From CAWAMR01 sp963783095 (GTDB lineage Bacteria; Planctomycetota; Planctomycetia; Gemmatales; Gemmataceae), in assembly GCA_963783095.1 (NCBI GenBank), contig CAWAMR010000014.1:310001-374000 (forward strand): a stretch of 64,000 nt of DNA, written 5' to 3'. A program made the translations under genes and the position numbers. This document shows positions 1 to 7,785 of the stretch, one piece after another. The notes under the pieces are model-generated. The model was not told the DNA's origin and searched no databases. It was given only the letters and a program-made list of their open reading frames with translations. Within the stretch, counting starts at the first letter, position 1; each line of letters starts with the position of its first letter.

Positions 1-158
1 TGGGGCGTCTCCAACAGGACCCGTTCCTCGACGCGAGCACGTAATCCACCGGGCAGCAGACTTTGAAGGGCATCGCGCGAATAAATGATCAAGCTTGCGT
101 GGACGTCGCGCCAGTGAGCTTCCAGATAAGGGTCCATTCCAGGAAAAGGGCTTGCCAT
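1..158 (-). CDS. DUF4058 family protein, 5' part, runs off the left edge
   Basis: Read on the minus strand from an ATG at 158, the frame is open to the window edge (52 codons). It starts MASPFPGMDPYLEAHW and continues with WRDVHASLIIYSRDAL and ARVEERVLLETP. The opening F-P-G-M-D-P-Y-L-E followed by H-W-x-D-x-H is the signature of the DUF4058 family, common in planctomycetes and cyanobacteria and of unknown function. A GAGG lies 8 bases before the ATG. The family is usually about 250 residues, so about a fifth is seen here. The call rests on the N-terminal signature only. Confidence 0.8.
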   Translation of the reverse strand, partial: MASPFPGMDPYLEAHWRDVHASLIIYSRDALQSLLPGGLRARVEERVLLETP

Positions 159-192
159 CAATAAGCCTCGGTGGAAGAGCATCAAGATTCAT

Positions 193-292
193 ATTCTTAC
201 TCTTACTCTTAATGATATTTAAAATGATGGACGCCTGTCTGCGACATCGCGATGAAAAAAGAGCAGCAATGAGAGTAAGAGTAAGAGTAAGA
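193..292. repeat. Inverted hexamer repeat (TTACTC)n / (GAGTAA)n
   Basis: About three units of TTACTC at 193-210 face about three units of GAGTAA at 271-292, with roughly 60 bases between. Transcribed, the two blocks would pair as a long stem. It separates the divergent DUF4058 and prenyltransferase-fold genes and ends only a few bases before the latter's first ATG. It has the same design as the heptamer hairpins near 23.7, 44.8 and 46.1 kb but a different unit. Confidence 0.75.
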
Positions 293-296
293 TTGG

Positions 297-1286
297 ATGT
301 TCGGTCAGCCCACATTACACCACGATATTCGCGGACTTGCAATAAGGACGTATCCCTTGAGCGTTGAACCATACTTGCAACACCTGACAGCCCAACTCGT
401 CGAAGGACTGGATCGTCAGCCTGCGGACTTCCGTCTGCGCCATTCCGGGTGGATCACATCAATGCAAAATCTGGACGGAGGTTGGTCGGGCCGGGAGGGT
501 GAGTCGGACCTCTATTACACCGGGTTCGCTCTGCGCGGCCTGGCGGTACTGCAAGGTCTGACGCCGGAACTCTGTGAAAGCGCAGGTCGATTCCTGAAAC
601 AGAGGATGACCCAATCGGCGAGCGTGATCGATTTATTCTCGCTCCTGGTGAGTTGCTTTCTGGTCCGGCTGGGCGGTGTCGATATTCTGGCGGAATCTCC
701 GAGTGACTGGCCGGATCGCGTTGCGGCAATCCTGGAATCATTCCGAACTTCCGATGGCGGCTACGCCAAGGCGATCGGCTCCGTCTCCGGCAGCACTTAT
801 CACTCGTTCCTCGTCGTTCTCGCAACGCAACTGCTGGATCGTCCTATCCCGCGCAAGGATGATTTGATTAAGTTTGTGAAATCGCGGCGGCGTGACGATG
901 GCGGCTACGTCGAGATCGCGCCGATGCGGCGCAGCGGAACCAATCCGACGGCCGCCGCGATCGGCATCCTCCAGATCATGGATGCGCTGGATGCGGAGGC
1001 CAAAGAAGCGGTCATCGATTTTCTGGCGGAGTTACCTTCGGAATTTGAAGGTGGTTTTCGCGCCAACGATCGTATCCCAGCTGCCGACTTGCTCTCGACA
1101 TTCACGGGAAGTTGGACCCTCACTCAACTTGGCGCACAGGACCGATTGGATGCTTTAGCTGTGCGCGAATATGCGGAGAGTGTGGAAGTGCCAACCGGTG
1201 GTTTTCGCGGAGGTTTATGGGATGAGGGATATGATGTCGAGTATACGTTCTATGGGTTAGGAGTGATTTCCTTAACGGACAATTGA
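297..1286 (+). CDS. Prenyltransferase/squalene-oxidase-fold (alpha-alpha toroid) protein
   Basis: A 329-residue protein built of repeated helical units, each carrying a G-G-aromatic turn (DGGW, DGGY, DDGGY, EGGF, TGGF). This is the hallmark of the alpha-alpha toroid shared by protein prenyltransferase beta subunits and terpene cyclases. ESDLYYTGFALRGL near residue 75 and YDVEYTFYGLGVISL at the C-terminus align with geranylgeranyltransferase beta repeats. The zinc ligands expected there look replaced: the His of the last repeat is Tyr, and the Cys of the preceding one is Leu. It may be a non-catalytic or differently acting member. The ATG at 297 is the longest start. A TTG at 357 with AAGGA upstream (LSVEPYLQHL) is at least as plausible, because the first 20 residues directly follow a simple repeat. 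No partner alpha subunit is visible. Confidence 0.75.
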   Translation: MFGQPTLHHDIRGLAIRTYPLSVEPYLQHLTAQLVEGLDRQPADFRLRHSGWITSMQNLDGGWSGREGESDLYYTGFALRGLAVLQGLTPELCESAGRFLKQRMTQSASVIDLFSLLVSCFLVRLGGVDILAESPSDWPDRVAAILESFRTSDGGYAKAIGSVSGSTYHSFLVVLATQLLDRPIPRKDDLIKFVKSRRRDDGGYVEIAPMRRSGTNPTAAAIGILQIMDALDAEAKEAVIDFLAELPSEFEGGFRANDRIPAADLLSTFTGSWTLTQLGAQDRLDALAVREYAESVEVPTGGFRGGLWDEGYDVEYTFYGLGVISLTDN

Positions 1287-1320
1287 CAAATGTCCGTTGC
1301 CCATCAACAGCGAGGCACCG

Positions 1321-2619
1321 ATGAAAAAGTTCACGCAACCAGAACTATATCGAGCCATCCAAAAGTATCTGAAGAATGTTGACCAACTGAAAGCGGAAGC
1401 AATCGCGGAAGTGACCGAATGGAAATACGCGAACGATCTGATGTATAGCCCGATCCCGCTTTACGATGTCGTGGTTCGAGGAAGCAAACAGTGGAAACCG
1501 GCGAAAAGGCGCTGGTTAAAGAAACAACCTTCTTCCGCTTGGTACAAACATGGAATGGATGCCCAGGGGAATGTCCGAGTCGTTGAACATAGATATGGCC
1601 TTCTACGCCTATTCTTCTACGCGGACGACATTATTGACGAAATGTGCATCTTTGGCGACGGGGGAAGGGGAACATCGTTGCGCCGATACCTTTTCGAGAA
1701 TGATGTCGCGCGCATGGTCTATGACTATAACCTCGATCCGCACCAATATCACGAAGAGACGTTTCGATTCGAAGAGGATCGGTGCGTGGGATCGATTGAC
1801 CAAGGGTGGTATCTTGATAGCGAGAGCAAGAAATGGGTTTCGAGTGGGGTCGAGGCGAAGTGCCAATTCGAGTACGACAATGCCGGTCTATCTCGTGTAT
1901 ACAGGCATGACGGGTTTTCGCGGTCGGAGATGGAAGTCGTTTATGTCCGGCCTGATCTCGTTGCGGCATTCAAGGCCAAATGTGCGGTTCGGCGTCCGTT
2001 CATCGTCTATGAGCTCTCAGTCAATCAAGACATCTATTCGGATGTGTACGGTCTGGAAATGACCATCGACAATGAATGGCCCATTGAAACCGTGATCGTT
2101 GTTCCGCCCGATCTCGTAAACAACATTCCTGGGATGGTCAACATCGAAGAGATGGGCGTGTCTCTTGGTGCTACTGCTCCGCCCGCCGACGGCAACCTGA
2201 AAACGCTGGTCGCGGATTCCGCGAAGTGGCTGATGATTCAAAGCGATTTCCCTGACATCCAATCAAACATCAAATCGGCGTTGAATGCCGGACTGAACAT
2301 CATCTTTTGCGTGACAAAGGATGGTGAGATCACCAATTCACTCAAGGGCCTCAAGAAGCTAACAGTTGATCGAATCGTGATTGCCTACCGACCAATCGGG
2401 AAATCCAAGCCAGCTACCGCACAGCGTGTCTCACGCTTACTGCGAGACGAATTGGAATTGTTGCGGCTTGGCACCAGCCGGATCGTTCTAGTCGCACCAT
2501 TGACTGAGAAGGACATCATGGATTATCTGCGAGAACCCGATATCGACGGGGTTGTAATCCGGAAGCAGAGTTTCACTACGGTTTTGGGTATCCTCTCTCA
2601 GATTGCTATCCATTGTTAG
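1321..2619 (+). CDS. Unknown N-terminal domain fused to a degenerate triosephosphate-isomerase-like domain
   Basis: The start is the ATG at 1321, preceded by GCGAGG; an upstream in-frame extension to 1297 lacks a site. The first 230 or so residues are not recognised; they contain aromatic and acidic segments such as CQFEYDNAGLSRVYRHDG that resemble YD-type repeats. From about residue 255 the order of segments follows triosephosphate isomerase: VIVVPPDLV (TIM: VVVAPPFTYL), SLGATAPP, a helix then WLMIQSDFP where TIM has the IIGHSERR strand, NAGLNIIFCV (AGLxPIxCVGE), RIVIAYRPIGKSKPAT (VxAYEPVWAIGTGKTAT) and EPDIDGVVIRKQSF (xPDIDGxLVGGASL). The catalytic His and Glu are replaced by Gln and Arg, and the GGS phosphate loop is absent, so isomerase activity is not expected. 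It lies 34 bases after the toroid gene on the same strand and may be co-transcribed. The homology is my reading of motif order, not a search result. Confidence 0.6.
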   Translation: MKKFTQPELYRAIQKYLKNVDQLKAEAIAEVTEWKYANDLMYSPIPLYDVVVRGSKQWKPAKRRWLKKQPSSAWYKHGMDAQGNVRVVEHRYGLLRLFFYADDIIDEMCIFGDGGRGTSLRRYLFENDVARMVYDYNLDPHQYHEETFRFEEDRCVGSIDQGWYLDSESKKWVSSGVEAKCQFEYDNAGLSRVYRHDGFSRSEMEVVYVRPDLVAAFKAKCAVRRPFIVYELSVNQDIYSDVYGLEMTIDNEWPIETVIVVPPDLVNNIPGMVNIEEMGVSLGATAPPADGNLKTLVADSAKWLMIQSDFPDIQSNIKSALNAGLNIIFCVTKDGEITNSLKGLKKLTVDRIVIAYRPIGKSKPATAQRVSRLLRDELELLRLGTSRIVLVAPLTEKDIMDYLREPDIDGVVIRKQSFTTVLGILSQIAIHC

Positions 2620-2643
2620 ATTCAAGAGTAAGCCCGACTCAGA

Positions 2644-3288
2644 CTACGTTAGTCGCTCAATTTCTGCCTTTATATTCCGTCGTGCTGGTTCATCCCCGAC
2701 CGCTTGCATCCGAGGTGTTCGATAGATTGCAGGCCGCTTCAAGAACGACTCCAGAACGCGCGTTCGTCCTTCGCGGTATGCGGCTTCTTCAACCCAGGCA
2801 TATTCTTGTCGAATCGCTTCCGCATAGCGGAGATAGCGCGATTCCTCTGCCCCCAGGATCGCAAGATCGGCATCGAGTAAAATTGCCGTGTCCGTATCCA
2901 CTGTGGTCGAATCGACGTGCGCGGTGGCCCGAATCATGTCGCCGACTTCTTTAGCGGTCTCGGCCGGGATTCCGAGAGATTGCAACTCGGCAGTTGCCAA
3001 AAGTGCACTTCGTTCTTCGTTGTCTTTGGCTTTGGGATCGTAGATGGCATCGTGAAACCATACCGCCAGTTGAATGGCAGGCAGATTCGTCGCTTGATCC
3101 GACAATTTACCGGCAATTTTGAGCATTTCCGCGATGTGTTCGATGTTGTGATAGTGTCGATGCGGTTCTTGATAAGCGGCGATAAGACGATCGAAGAGAG
3201 AATAGGCATCCACCGGCGCGATATTGAATTGTGTCAGCAACTGGAGCCAGGATCGTTGAAGACCATCCATTCGTTCGGGAGAAATCAT
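2644..3288 (-). CDS. HD-domain predicted metal-dependent phosphohydrolase
   Basis: A 214-residue protein of the small stand-alone HD family. The metal-binding His and Asp residues are visible in order: HYHNIEHIAEML near residue 45, AVWFHDAIYDP near residue 75, then RATAHV and LLDADLAILG. The H...HD...D pattern of HD hydrolases is complete. The substrate is unknown; family members act on phosphomonoesters or nucleotides. It converges with the TIM-like gene (24 bases apart). The ATG at 3288 gives the normal family length. The reading frame is intact. Confidence 0.85.
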   Translation of the reverse strand: MISPERMDGLQRSWLQLLTQFNIAPVDAYSLFDRLIAAYQEPHRHYHNIEHIAEMLKIAGKLSDQATNLPAIQLAVWFHDAIYDPKAKDNEERSALLATAELQSLGIPAETAKEVGDMIRATAHVDSTTVDTDTAILLDADLAILGAEESRYLRYAEAIRQEYAWVEEAAYREGRTRVLESFLKRPAIYRTPRMQAVGDEPARRNIKAEIERLT

Positions 3289-3333
3289 GGCGCGTGAACG
3301 TCAATGGTCAAAGGAGGGTAATCTGCCCATGAG

Positions 3334-3555
3334 TCAGGCGGAAAGCCGGGTGCGTGAGAATTGGTTTTCCATCTGGTCGCGTGCGGTCCAAAAGTCCCAA
3401 AGCAAATCGGGAGCGAATTCGCCGCGTTCCATCCGTATGATGAATGAAATCGATTCGACACCCAAGATCTCCTGCATTTCAATCAAACCAAGTCTTGCCT
3501 GAGTTCGACGGATGCGGCAGATAGTTCCGATGCGATGCCATTCGCTTGGGTTCAT
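3334..3555 (-). CDS. Small hypothetical protein (73 aa)
   Basis: The ATG at 3555 is preceded by GGAGGGAGTCC, a strong ribosome site, and supports this start over an upstream in-frame ATG. The product begins MNPSEWHRIGTICRIR and is rich in Arg and Glu, with a central helical stretch (LIEMQEILGVESISFIIRM). There is no signal peptide or membrane segment. I do not recognise the family. It could be a helix-turn-helix-like small protein, but no motif proves that. It precedes the HD gene on the same strand with a 45-base gap. Confidence 0.55.
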   Translation of the reverse strand: MNPSEWHRIGTICRIRRTQARLGLIEMQEILGVESISFIIRMERGEFAPDLLWDFWTARDQMENQFSRTRLSA

Positions 3556-3792
3556 TGGACTCCCTCCTTGATTGGGGAGATTTTGCCAGAACCTTTTCTT
3601 TTCCACAAGTCTTCTTCCAGACAGTTCACAAGAAACTTTATTGCCGAACCACAAATTTCATTCCTGGCATCAGGGATGCTCTAATCAGCGATTCCTTTTG
3701 GAATGGCATCTTCTTTGCGTTCGACTCCACTCAACGCGCCACCCGGTTGCACAGCAATTGGCTTCATGCCGGAGACAAAGGAAAAATCAAAC

Positions 3793-3819
3793 CGGGCGGA
3801 GTAATGGAAACTCCGCCCG
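3793..3819 (-). terminator. Hairpin terminator after the secreted OB-like gene
   Basis: A perfect 10-bp stem (CGGGCGGAGT / ACTCCGCCCG) with a 7-base loop lies 20 bases past the stop of the gene at 3840-4353. On the minus strand it is followed by a T-rich stretch (GTTTGATTTTT). The rest of 3556-3839 holds nothing I can assign. Confidence 0.7.
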
Positions 3820-3839
3820 ATCGCCCCGACACTTTCCAG

Positions 3840-4353
3840 TTACTTCTTGCCTTTCAGCCTGCGGATTTCCTGAGTAAGGCCATCCAGCTTGTCTTCGATT
3901 GCCTGCAAACGCTGTTCGACATCTACCGACCTACCGGAATCCGCCCTGGCCGGAAGCGGCCGATCCGGATTCTGAGCTGTTTTGTTGGTTCGCAGGTTGG
4001 TAAGCGTGGAAACTTCCAGCTTGGGGTCATCTTGCTTTGGCCCCGCGTCCATGAAACCGGCAACTCGGACGCGATCGCCCTTGGCCGCGATCGCGGTGAA
4101 GCGGTCGGCCAGGTGGGGCTGGCCAATGCACGAATGTGCCATCGTTCAGAATCAGCCCATCCGTTTCACCCTTGGGCGCGGTAGTGAAATCTCGAACGGT
4201 TCCTTGCACCGTTCTGAACTCTCCTTCAGGAAGATCCTTTTTGCCTTTCCCCTTTGGAAAAGGTGGTTGTGCCGCCAGGCTGGTAGCGATCGCGCAGCCC
4301 AGCAAGAACAGCCCCATAGCCCTTAACCAATGTTTTGAAAATCCACGTTGCAT
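3840..4353 (-). CDS. Secreted hypothetical protein with OB-like central part, frameshifted
   Basis: The start at 4353 is supported by AAAGGAGAG upstream. An N-terminal signal peptide (MQRGFSKHWLRAMGLFLLG, cleavage near SLAAQ) is followed by VQGTVRDFTTAPKGE, LILNDGTFVHWP, then in another frame PHLADRFTAIAAKGDRVRV. The pattern 'dissolve into short beta strands plus G-D-R-V' suggests a small OB-type fold. The C-terminal 30 residues (VEQRLQAIEDKLDGLTQEI) form a coiled coil. The frame changes near 4117-4124; joining HWP to PHLADRF restores one protein of about 170 residues, so one extra base there is the simplest explanation. Function unknown. Confidence 0.65.
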
Positions 4354-4775
4354 TACACACTCTCCTTTGAGATTCGGGAAGGTTTGTCGAGCCTGCAATT
4401 CAATTTCCCTTGAGAGCATCACAGCACTTGAACCGATCCCGATGCGCATAGTTGAATAACACTCAAGGGCAAAGAAGCGAATTGCAAAGCAAGGGCCAAC
4501 GTAGTATTTGCCTGAAAATCAAAGGAATTACTCGGGAAACTTCACGCGTCGATGATTTTTGAAAGTCTCATTGTCGTTGCCCTGCTTCGGGTGAGCGGGG
4601 TTCCCCCGTACCTTGCGGGGGATTTGTGCTCACCGCGACCTTTCTCTTGCCGGCATCCGCACGGTCTCGCGATCGGCATCGAGTTTGCGTATTTCTCTCG
4701 AACGGTTGTATCCGTCATTCGAGGGAGAATAATTGGCATGGAATTACGTAATCGCATCGCACTGTATGGAAGTTA
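4354..4775. other. Intergenic stretch of 420 bases between divergent loci
   Basis: No supported gene. It holds the upstream region of the minus-strand secreted gene, the hairpin at 4590-4634, and the place where the missing first half of the MFS gene would be expected. I see no remnant of transmembrane helices 1-4 of that transporter in any frame. Confidence 0.5.
4590..4634. repeat. Imperfect inverted repeat hairpin (GGTGAGC ... GCTCACC)
   Basis: GGTGAGC at 4590-4596 pairs with GCTCACC at 4628-4634. Inside it, CCCCCG (4603-4608) pairs with CGGGGG (4616-4621). It has the look of a short intergenic palindromic element rather than a terminator, since no T tract follows on either strand. Confidence 0.55.
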
Positions 4776-5722
4776 GTGATCTTTTTTGCGGAGAACGGAA
4801 TCTGTCGAGCCATGGTCGAGAGTTTGTCGTCGGCGGAAGCCGCTCGGCTGGCTCCTCCCGATCAGGTGGGCGCTGCGCTCGGAGCATTGCGATTTTGGAA
4901 GCCGATCGGCATTATGCTGGTGGCATTGACGGGAGGCATTATCGCTTCTGCGTATGGCGCAGGTGCCATTCTCATTCCCCTAATCGGTCTACAGATGCTG
5001 TCAGTGGCGGCGGCTTTGCTGATCGAAGATCGGCGCGGAGCCGGCACCAATGAGTCAGCGGCCTGCCCGGCAGAATTGCCGCAATTTTCGGATCGACGTC
5101 CGCGCGATCGAACCCTCTGGATATTTATTGGAGCGATGGTGTTGTTTCACACCGCCAATTCGCCGGGTGGAGTTTATCTGGGCCTATTCCTCAAGGAGGA
5201 ACTGCACGGCTCGCCAAACCCCATGTCCTATGCCTTTGTGATCAGCATGTTGGCCTGGATGATCGCGGTTCGTCCCGTGGGACGCCTGGCCGATCGCATC
5301 GGCCGGCGCCTTTGCTGATGCTGGCCTGGCTGGCAATGACAACTCGACTGGCACTGGTCGCGATAGCCACGGAACCCTGGCAGGTGCTGGCATTTCAGAT
5401 TTTTGACGGCTTGGCGAGCGGTATTTTCAGCGTGATCGCGGGGGCCTGGGTGATGGATAGATTGGCCGACCGCCGGCGAGCCTGCGAAGCGCAGGTCATC
5501 GTGGGAACTTCACTGGTTTTCGGGTCGGCTCTGGGGCCGCTGATTTCTGGAATCATGATCGACTCCACGGGATATCGCGGCATGTTCGGTGTTCTTGCCT
5601 GCATTGGCCTGGTCGCAACTCTTATCATCGTGTTCTCGATTCCCGAGACCATTGCGAATCAGAATTCCGAAAGCAAGGGCAGCCCTCTGCAAGTCGAACC
5701 TGAAATCCCAGCTACCGTATGA
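4776..5722 (+). pseudogene. Major facilitator superfamily transporter, 5'-truncated and frameshifted
   Basis: Two overlapping frames give one MFS C-terminal part of about 310 residues: ALGALRFWKPIGIMLV and GAGAILIPLIGLQML (helices 5-6), DRTLWIFIGAMVLFH (helix 7), RPVGRLADRIGRR (the conserved G-R-x-A-D-R-x-G-R-R loop) and then TM 9-12 ending in FSIPETI. The frame shifts at 5309-5310, where one more C would restore RRPLLMLAW. Helices 1-4 are missing, and nothing upstream looks like them, so the locus cannot encode a complete transporter as it stands. The first usable ATG in frame may be 4812. Substrate unknown. Confidence 0.7.
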
Positions 5723-5735
5723 GGAGCGCTTCCAA

Positions 5736-6487
5736 ATGAATTCAATCGAAAAGTCAGCCGTTGTCTTCGTTGTTCCCGGCGATCTGCATCTGATGAAGCC
5801 CGGGCTCGAAAATCATCGTGTGGCCACCCAGGCAGTTGATGAGATCAACACCAGCGAATCCTTCTCTTTCAACACAATTATCCGTATCAGATATGGGAAG
5901 ATTTCGTGGGACCAGGCATCGATCGGTGGCGGACGTTGGTTCAGTCCGCGAGGATAACAGCAATCTTTACCGGCCACACTCATTACGGGCAGATCGCCAA
6001 CGACGGTCGCAACGTGTGTATTGCCACGCGCTCGATCGGCGATCCGGAAGGCGGGCCTCCCGGCTACACCATTGGTTATTTGGAAGGTGAAAACCTGGCA
6101 GTGACTTACCGGACCACCGAAGATCGCGGGCCGATTGTCCTCATCACACACCCGCGCGAGACGATCCTGGCAACAGGGCCGGCCCACGTGATTTCCGGCC
6201 GGGAAAAGATTCAAGTGCGTATCTGGTCCGCTCAACCTGTCGCAAGTGTTCGGGCGTGTATCGATGACGGAACCTGGATCGATTTGCAGCAAGTTGCTCC
6301 GCTTGACTGGTCGGCAAATTTGCCCGGCGAAACGCTTGCCAAAGGGAAACATCGTCTCACAGTTGAAGCGCACGATCGAGAAGGCCAGTTGACCGGGCAG
6401 ATCATCGACTTTCCCGTCGATCCCACGGGACGCTACACAGCCGTCCCGTGCGTGCAACCGCGAGTCGAGTCGACAGAATTCTGCTGA
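5736..6487 (+). pseudogene. Metallophosphoesterase with large internal deletion
   Basis: The start at 5736 has GAGGAG upstream. The first 39 residues contain VVPGDLHLMKPG, the D-x-H metal site of calcineurin-like phosphoesterases. Near 5850 the frame changes, and the second frame resumes with RILLFQHNYPYQIWEDF, then IFTGHTHYGQ, the C-terminal G-H-x-H metal motif, followed by a beta-rich C-terminal domain. The central GDxxD and GNHD/E motifs are absent, so about 100 or more residues have been lost between DEINT and RILLF. Both flanks read as well-conserved protein. It follows the broken MFS gene by 13 bases. Confidence 0.7.
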
Positions 6488-6502
6488 ATAGGATTGGGAA
6501 TC

Positions 6503-7771
6503 ATGAACTTCGGACTGACCCTGTTTTGTTTCGTGCTCACGTACGCAGGGTTGGCACTGGGTCGTTTGCCGTGGTTGCGCACGGATCGTGCCGGCATTGC
6601 ACTGATCGGGGCAACCCTTATACTGGCGATAGGTTTACTCCGTTTTGAAGATGCAATCAAATCGATCGATTTCAGCACGATCACCCTACTGCTGGGAATG
6701 ATGATCCTGGTTGGATTTCTGCATCGAGCAAGCTTCTTTACCTGGCTCGCACAATGGGTGCTGGATCGAGTGCATGGCGCTCACGGATTGCTTGCCATGA
6801 CGATGTTGCTTTCCGGCTTTCTGTCGGCGTTGCTCGTCAACGACGTGGTTTGTCTGGCACTGACGCCGCTGATTCTTCATCTGGCTCGGTCGCAAGGCCT
6901 CGACCCTCGGCCGCACCTGATCGGTTTGGCAGTGGCTTCCAACATCGGCTCGGTTGCCACGCTGACGGGCAACCCGCAAAACATGATGATCGGAGGGTTT
7001 TCGGGAATCAGCTATCTGCGCTTTGCCGAGAAGCTGGCCCCCATCGCCGTGCTGAGTTTGATTGTCGCCTATCTCGTGACTGCCTTGATTTACCGATCGA
7101 CTCTGCGACAGGGGCAATCTTCACTGACGGAAAAACGGCCAGATGCCCGCGCCACTCCGGAAAACAAGGGCAAGAAGGGAATGCATCGAGCGCAACGTCT
7201 GTTACTTTACAAGAGTCTCGCCGTTACGCTGATCGCTGTGATTCTGTTTTTTGTCGGGCTTCCTATGGCCATCGTCGCGCTCGACGCTGCCGCGATCATG
7301 CTTCTCGGACGAACGAATCCTCGCAAAGTCTACGAGCGCGTCGATTGGGGATTACTCGTGATGTTCGCCGGATTGTTTGTCGTGGTCCATGCCTTCGAGG
7401 TCCACATTCTCGCACGATGTCATCTCGATGAGTGGACCGTCCTGAACGACAAGCCGGTCGGCTTGCTGAGTCTTATTTGTGGTGGATTATCCAATGTGGT
7501 TAGCAATGTCCCAGCGGTGTTGTTGTTCAAGCCGATCGTTTTGGCAATGCCGGGCGAAGTTCAAGAAATTGCCTGGCTGGCGCTCGCCATGTCGAGTACG
7601 CTGGCCGGCAACCTGACCGTGCTAGGCTCCGTGGCCAATTTGATCGTCGTCGAGAGTGCCAAACGAGAGGGAGCGGCCATTTCGTTCGGCGATTACGCAC
7701 GGGTTGGCGTACCCGTTACGATTTTGACGATGTTGGTGGGAGTAGCCTGGCTCCGTTATCTGCCTTATTGA
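6503..7771 (+). CDS. ArsB/NhaD/SLC13-type ion or anion permease
   Basis: A 422-residue integral membrane protein with 10-12 hydrophobic segments. Family features include LLLGMMILVGFL, LVNDVVCLALTPLIL and NIGSVATLTGNPQNMMIG, the signature region of the ion-transporter superfamily (CitMHS/ArsB/NhaD), repeated in inverted form as GGLSNVVSNVPAVLL and STLAGNLTVLGSVANL. The ATG at 6503 is preceded by AGGA; the in-frame TTG at 6494 is less likely. The substrate cannot be read from sequence. Its stop overlaps the region 15 bases before a sensor kinase and NtrC-type regulator, suggesting one operon in which the pair may control uptake or respond to the transported ion. Confidence 0.85.
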   Translation: MNFGLTLFCFVLTYAGLALGRLPWLRTDRAGIALIGATLILAIGLLRFEDAIKSIDFSTITLLLGMMILVGFLHRASFFTWLAQWVLDRVHGAHGLLAMTMLLSGFLSALLVNDVVCLALTPLILHLARSQGLDPRPHLIGLAVASNIGSVATLTGNPQNMMIGGFSGISYLRFAEKLAPIAVLSLIVAYLVTALIYRSTLRQGQSSLTEKRPDARATPENKGKKGMHRAQRLLLYKSLAVTLIAVILFFVGLPMAIVALDAAAIMLLGRTNPRKVYERVDWGLLVMFAGLFVVVHAFEVHILARCHLDEWTVLNDKPVGLLSLICGGLSNVVSNVPAVLLFKPIVLAMPGEVQEIAWLALAMSSTLAGNLTVLGSVANLIVVESAKREGAAISFGDYARVGVPVTILTMLVGVAWLRYLPY

Positions 7772-7785
7772 GTGGGAGGTTCTGT

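Noticed and set aside
5813..6457. 214-codon minus-strand frame opposite the phosphoesterase
   Set aside because: Shadow of the conserved opposite frame (GHTHYGQ side); no known domain and no start site.
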